Below, piece by piece: positions 5,808 through 8,926 of a stretch of DNA of 8,926 nt. A program made the position numbers and the translations under genes. Source of the stretch: Anaerolineaceae bacterium (lineage in GTDB: Bacteria > Chloroflexota > Anaerolineae > Anaerolineales > Anaerolineaceae); the NCBI GenBank assembly GCA_017995665.1, contig JAGOIM010000053.1, forward strand, positions 1 through 8,926, read 5' to 3'. The first letter of the stretch is position 1. Every line of letters begins with the position of its first letter. The notes under the pieces were generated by a model. The model worked only from the letters and a program-made list of their open reading frames with translations, ran no database searches and was not told where the DNA came from.

Positions 5808-7526
5808 TTAGCCCGAGGCTTTGAGGTCTTTGACGTTAAATTGCAGCGTTTGCCTGCCGTTCCATTCATTAATTTCAATTGCATAGGCAAGGTCAACTGC
5901 CTTGGGCATGTTTTCCAGCCAATGACCTTGATTGAAAGCAATCGCATCAAATTGATTCGTCCCTGCAGCAATAACCATCTTTAGATGCCGACCATCGCTC
6001 ACCGGACGGGCATTGACAAGCCGACAATTACGACTGCAAAAAACCGTATCGGGATTGCTGGTTCCGGTCGGTTCAAGGTTGGCAATGTCGCTCAAGATGC
6101 CGGGGATGTGCTCCGGTTTGAGCCTGGCAAGGTCGATTTCATAGTCAATTGAAAGTTCGGGCATCAGTTCCATTCCGGCCAGTTTTTCATTAGCAATCTG
6201 AATAATCCGCTCTCGGAAGGCTTCAAAGTTAGCAACTTCCAAGCCCAAGCCGGCCGCGGCAGCGTGTCCGCCATGATTGGTGAGCAAATCCTCACATTCA
6301 TCCAAGGCTTCAACAATGTTGAATTCAGGAATCGAGCGGCAAGAAGCTTTTATCTTTCCATCTTCGATTCGGCCAATAATTGCCGGTTTGTAAAAAGCTT
6401 CGGCTACACGTCCGGCCGCCAAGCCAACCACACCTTCTTCATAATCTTCGGAAACCGAAATAATAATTGGGACGTTGGGATCTCCCTGATTAACATCGTG
6501 GATGACACTATCTTGAATATTGTGTGTAATCTCTTTCCGCTGACTGTTCAGATTGTCCAACTCTTGGGCAAGCTGTCCGGCATGGGCGAGGTCTTTGGTG
6601 GTCAGAAGTTCGAAAGCAGCGTAGGCAGAGTCCATCCGCCCGGCCGCATTCAGGCGGGGACCAATGGCAAAGCCAAGATGTCCGGAATTGAGTTTTTCCA
6701 TTTTTATACCGGATGCCTGGATGAGAGAATACAAGCCCTGACGTTGCGTCTTGCGCATAAGATTCAAACCGGCTTTGACCATCGCCCGATTTTCGCCGTT
6801 GAGAGGTGCGACATCGACAACCGTCCCGATGCTGACCAAATCAAGCCATTGACGGGGATCAATTTCAGGCTTTGGATAGCTTTGCAGGTAAGCTTGAACG
6901 ATTTTATAAGCAATTCCAACCCCGGCAAGCATTTTATAGGGATAAAAATCGCCTTCCTGGTGTGGGTCGATGACCGCATCTGCCTCAGGAACGTCTTTTC
7001 CGGGGAGGTGATGATCGCTGACAATCACTTTCATGCCCAATTGTTTAGCAAGCGCGACCTGCTCAATTGAACGAATGCCGCAATCGACAGTGATAATCAG
7101 GTCGATTCCTTCGGAATGGAGTTGTTCCATGGCTTCGTTGTTGAGCCCATAACCTTCATCAAAGCGATTGGGGATATAAGCGCGCGGCTTTGCCCCAAGT
7201 TTAGTGAGAAATTCATAAAGAACAGAGCTCGAAGTTACCCCGTCGGCGTCATAATCGCCGTAGATGGCAATCTTTTGCTGATTGCTAATCGCGTCATGGA
7301 TTAAGGCAACCGCTTTTGGCATGTCTTTGAGGTTCAGAGGGTTTGTGTCAGTCGGGGATTCGTCGCTAAGGTAAGCCCGGGCTTGTTCGGCGCTGACGAT
7401 GCCACGATTAAAAAGCAATTGCCGCAAAAAAGGCGGATATTCATTCAATTCACGGCTGATGTGGGAAGGGATTAGCGGTGCAATCCGCCAACGTTTGGGG
7501 GTGGAGTTAGTGTTTGATTCGGTCAT
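5808..7526 (-). CDS. recJ: Single-stranded-DNA-specific 5'-3' exonuclease RecJ
   Basis: RecJ degrades single-stranded DNA 5' to 3' in mismatch repair, base excision repair and RecF-pathway recombination, using Mn/Mg. From the chosen ATG (7524-7526) the protein is 572 residues, close to the usual length. DHH-domain motifs are intact: GDYDADG (90-96), ITVDCG (D148), SDHH (DHH at 171-173) and the motif IV aspartate D238 in GTVVDVAPL. GPRLNAAGRM (289-298) follows. The DHHA1 region contains EEGVVGLAAGRV (363-374) and HGGHAAAAG (418-426). The C-terminal part from about 460 fits the OB-fold that helps grip DNA. The frame stays open 45 codons further upstream, but that stretch translates the heptad repeat and the opposing promoter, so it is not used. 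No SD is seen before this ATG. The stop codon touches the acyltransferase stop. Confidence 0.96.
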   Translation of the reverse strand: MTESNTNSTPKRWRIAPLIPSHISRELNEYPPFLRQLLFNRGIVSAEQARAYLSDESPTDTNPLNLKDMPKAVALIHDAISNQQKIAIYGDYDADGVTSSSVLYEFLTKLGAKPRAYIPNRFDEGYGLNNEAMEQLHSEGIDLIITVDCGIRSIEQVALAKQLGMKVIVSDHHLPGKDVPEADAVIDPHQEGDFYPYKMLAGVGIAYKIVQAYLQSYPKPEIDPRQWLDLVSIGTVVDVAPLNGENRAMVKAGLNLMRKTQRQGLYSLIQASGIKMEKLNSGHLGFAIGPRLNAAGRMDSAYAAFELLTTKDLAHAGQLAQELDNLNSQRKEITHNIQDSVIHDVNQGDPNVPIIISVSEDYEEGVVGLAAGRVAEAFYKPAIIGRIEDGKIKASCRSIPEFNIVEALDECEDLLTNHGGHAAAAGLGLEVANFEAFRERIIQIANEKLAGMELMPELSIDYEIDLARLKPEHIPGILSDIANLEPTGTSNPDTVFCSRNCRLVNARPVSDGRHLKMVIAAGTNQFDAIAFNQGHWLENMPKAVDLAYAIEINEWNGRQTLQFNVKDLKASG

Positions 7527-7537
7527 AGTTAGCTGTA

Positions 7538-7543
7538 ATTGTA
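7538..7543 (-). promoter_or_regulatory. Possible -10 box of recJ
   Basis: TACAAT on the minus strand is a five-of-six -10. Start of transcription near 7531 would leave only about five bases before the recJ ATG, which also lacks an SD, so the mRNA could be nearly leaderless. The -35 position falls in the repeat tract and has no match. This is a weak call. Confidence 0.3.
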
Positions 7544-7545
7544 AC

Positions 7546-7594
7546 CCATCCGTTTCCTTTTTCCCGATTCCCGCTCCCCGCTCCCCGTTTCCTG
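7546..7594. repeat. Degenerate heptanucleotide (STRR-like) repeat tract between recJ and the ABC operon
   Basis: Seven consecutive 7-base units with consensus NTTCCCG are seen: CCATCCG (7546), TTTCCTT (7553), TTTCCCG (7560), ATTCCCG (7567), CTCCCCG twice (7574, 7581) and TTTCCTG (7588). There are no slips. The same TTTCCCG unit occurs in reverse complement at 4397-4403, so two intergenic regions of this window share the family. The tract occupies the -35 region of the promoter at 7597. Confidence 0.8.
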
Positions 7595-7608
7595 TGTATA
7601 ATTTACAC
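7594..7608 (+). promoter_or_regulatory. Promoter -10 of the ABC exporter operon within an inverted repeat
   Basis: TATAAT at 7597-7602 is a perfect -10 box. It lies inside GTGTATAATTTACAC, a GTGTA-N5-TACAC inverted repeat (7594-7598 with 7604-7608), which could be a repressor operator. Initiation near 7609 would give a leader of about 18 nt containing the GAGGA ribosome binding site. No -35 match is present, because the heptad tract occupies that position. The promoter call is fair; operator function is only inferred from the symmetry. Confidence 0.5.
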
Positions 7609-7626
7609 CTACACGAAACGAGGACC

Positions 7627-8571
7627 ATGATTAAGACAAATGATTTAACCAAAATATTCAAAATTGGGAAAAAGGGACAAGACGAGCTGATAGCTGTCGA
7701 TGCTTTGAGCCTCGAGGTTTACCGCGGTGAAGTTTTTGGCTTTTTGGGACCAAACGGTGCCGGCAAAACAACCACAGTGCGCATGTTAACCGGTCTGATT
7801 CGCCCGACTTCCGGCTCGGCTCATGTAGCGGGTTTTGAACTGGGCAAGGATGACACTCAAATTCGCAGGAATGTTGGCTTTTTGACTGAGTCTCCCGGAA
7901 TGTACGAACGTCTGACCGCTGAAAAGAATCTTTCGATTTTTGCTGAGCTTTACGACGTTCCGGATGTAGAAGCTTCGGTCAACAAATATCTGAGCATGCT
8001 CGGGCTTTGGGAACGAAGGCATGACTCGGTGGGCAGTTTTTCAAAGGGAATGCGCCAAAAGTTGGCGGTTGCCCGGGCTTTGATTCACGAACCTAAAATT
8101 TTGTTTTTGGACGAACCCACCAGCGGACTTGACCCGGAAGCGGCCAAAACCGTTCGCGGTTTTATCGAAGAATTGAAATCCGAAGGACGGACGATCTTCA
8201 TGACCACTCACAACCTTGACGAGGCGGAGAAGCTTTGCGACAGGGTTGGTATTTTTCAGGGCAAATTGCTCTCGCTGGACAGTCCGGCAAAATTGCGCGA
8301 AACTTTGTTTGGCAGGAAGGTTGTCTTCCATCTAAAAGAGATGAAGCAAAGCTTTGTTGACCAAATTGGTACTATTCCTGAACTGGGCAAGCTTGAAGTG
8401 GTTGATAACAAATTAATTATCTCAATGAAAAATCCCGAAGAAAGCAATCCGCTGATTATCAAAAAATTGGTTGAAGCCGGAGCGGAAGTGCAATTTGTCG
8501 GTGAAATTCGACACAGTTTAGAGCAGGTTTATTTGGAAATGGTCAACAACAGTCAAAGGGGGCAGGCATGA
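7627..8571 (+). CDS. ABC-2 type exporter, ATP-binding subunit
   Basis: This is the cytoplasmic ATPase of a transporter of the DrrA/NatA kind; such systems export drugs, sodium, lipids or peptides. All nucleotide-binding motifs are present in the 314-residue chain: Walker A GPNGAGKTT (41-49), an E-type Q-loop in FLTESPGMY (E88, usual for this subfamily), signature SFSKGMRQK (137-145), Walker B ILFLDEP (158-164) with D-loop SGLDP, and H-loop H195 in MTTHNLDEAE. Residues from about 225 form the variable C-terminal domain of the subfamily. ATG 7627 is chosen because GAGGA (7620-7624) and a promoter lie just upstream. The open frame reaching back to 7399 would run antisense through recJ and the repeat. 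The stop overlaps the permease start (ATGA), showing translational coupling. The substrate cannot be told. Confidence 0.95.
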   Translation: MIKTNDLTKIFKIGKKGQDELIAVDALSLEVYRGEVFGFLGPNGAGKTTTVRMLTGLIRPTSGSAHVAGFELGKDDTQIRRNVGFLTESPGMYERLTAEKNLSIFAELYDVPDVEASVNKYLSMLGLWERRHDSVGSFSKGMRQKLAVARALIHEPKILFLDEPTSGLDPEAAKTVRGFIEELKSEGRTIFMTTHNLDEAEKLCDRVGIFQGKLLSLDSPAKLRETLFGRKVVFHLKEMKQSFVDQIGTIPELGKLEVVDNKLIISMKNPEESNPLIIKKLVEAGAEVQFVGEIRHSLEQVYLEMVNNSQRGQA

Positions 8572-8926
8572 AACACGTGCTAACAATCATCCGTAAAGAA
8601 TGGTCAGAAGTCTTCAAAAACCGCTGGGTCATTGCAACAATGACACTTGTGCCGCTGCTTTTCACGGCATTGCCTCTGGTGGTCTTGGCAACAACCGGCA
8701 CCGGCTCCACAGGTGGGGCAGAAATGAGCGGTTTGCCGGGTGATCTCTCGGCAAGTTGTCCCGGAATGACCGCGGGGGAGTGCGTCCAGGTTTATGTTTT
8801 GAATCAGTTTATGCTTTTATTTATGATCATGCCGCTAATGATTCCGACCACCATTGCCGCTTATAGCATTGTGGGCGAAAAAACGACCCGAAGCCTTGAA
8901 CCACTTTTGGCAACCCCGATTTCGAC
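8568..8926 (+). CDS. ABC-2 type permease subunit (3'-truncated by window edge)
   Basis: This is the membrane partner of the preceding ATPase. The 119 visible residues begin MKHVLTIIRKEWSEVFKNRW, the amphipathic lead with the K-E-W-x-E signature common in NatB/ABC-2 permeases. Membrane segment 1 follows at about 20-42. Then comes an outer loop of about 35 residues with two cysteines (C64, C72), which might pair in an oxidising environment. Segment 2 is at about 80-102. The cytoplasmic VGEKTTRSLEPLLATPIS is the typical ABC-2 coupling-loop sequence. The start overlaps the ATPase stop by 4 bp, with G-rich AGGGGG (8557-8562) as its SD. The rest of the gene, and any further operon member, lies beyond the window. 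Confidence 0.92.
   Translation, partial: MKHVLTIIRKEWSEVFKNRWVIATMTLVPLLFTALPLVVLATTGTGSTGGAEMSGLPGDLSASCPGMTAGECVQVYVLNQFMLLFMIMPLMIPTTIAAYSIVGEKTTRSLEPLLATPIS

Noticed and set aside
6264..7070. 268-codon plus-strand open frame inside recJ
   Set aside because: It is fully antisense to conserved RecJ motifs, has no recognisable domain and no SD; it is a shadow of recJ codon use.
7399..7626. 76-codon upstream extension of the ABC ATPase frame
   Set aside because: It is antisense to recJ and then passes through the repeat. The SD, promoter and family length all support ATG 7627.
7527..7661. 45-codon upstream extension of recJ starting MNILVKSFVLIMVLVS, which looks like a signal peptide
   Set aside because: It translates the heptad tract (the GNGERGAGIGKK stretch) and runs across the opposing ABC promoter and the ABC start. 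RecJ is cytoplasmic, and the protein from 7526 already has the normal length.

Overview
The window looks like an ordinary chromosomal stretch of a free-living, mid-GC bacterium. It holds housekeeping and general-purpose genes in short or single-gene transcription units on both strands, and no phage, transposon, CRISPR or integrase signal. The gene set (small heat shock protein, divergent PfkB-type protein, beta-propeller glutaminyl cyclase, PepT, SlyD-type FKBP, tRNA-Glu, PlsC-like acyltransferase, RecJ, ABC-2 exporter) and the degenerate 7-bp intergenic repeats would fit a Chloroflexota (Anaerolineae-like) genome. That placement is an impression from protein style, not a demonstrated assignment.

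Layout, left to right. Bases 1-230 are the 3' end of an Hsp20 gene, closed by a strong hairpin terminator (271-306). A promoter (-10 at 340-345) precedes an 18-codon leader ORF (379-435). Its TAA is followed directly, in the same frame, by the TTG start of a PfkB-family gene (436-1458). That gene overlaps by 50 bp, tail to tail, a minus-strand gene for a membrane-anchored glutaminyl cyclase (1409-2353). A short divergent promoter region separates this from pepT (2466-3692, +). PepT converges on a SlyD-like prolyl isomerase (3756-4277, -), with a perfect-stem hairpin between the two.

The 293 bp between slyD and the tRNA hold the slyD promoter, a degenerate heptanucleotide repeat tract (about 4384-4491) and a textbook sigma70 promoter for tRNA-Glu(CUC) at 4571-4643. 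A PlsC-type acyltransferase with a long unassigned C-terminal region follows (4695-5807, +). Its stop codon abuts the stop codon of recJ (5808-7526, -). The recJ/ABC divergent intergenic region carries a second heptad tract (7546-7594) and a promoter whose -10 lies inside a GTGTA-N5-TACAC inverted repeat. It leads into an ABC-2 exporter operon: ATPase (7627-8571) and a permease (8568 to the window edge) with a 4-bp ATGA overlap.

Functionally the genes do not form one pathway. They cover proteostasis (Hsp20, SlyD), peptide turnover or modification (PepT, glutaminyl cyclase), lipid synthesis (PlsC), DNA repair (RecJ), translation (tRNA-Glu) and export (ABC-2). The least ordinary item is the PfkB-family gene. 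It has an unusual start (in-frame leader, TAA, then TTG) and has lost both family signature motifs (NxxE to TDVQ, GAGD to GMLD), so it may be a divergent or non-catalytic member. I found no convincing new multi-gene system.
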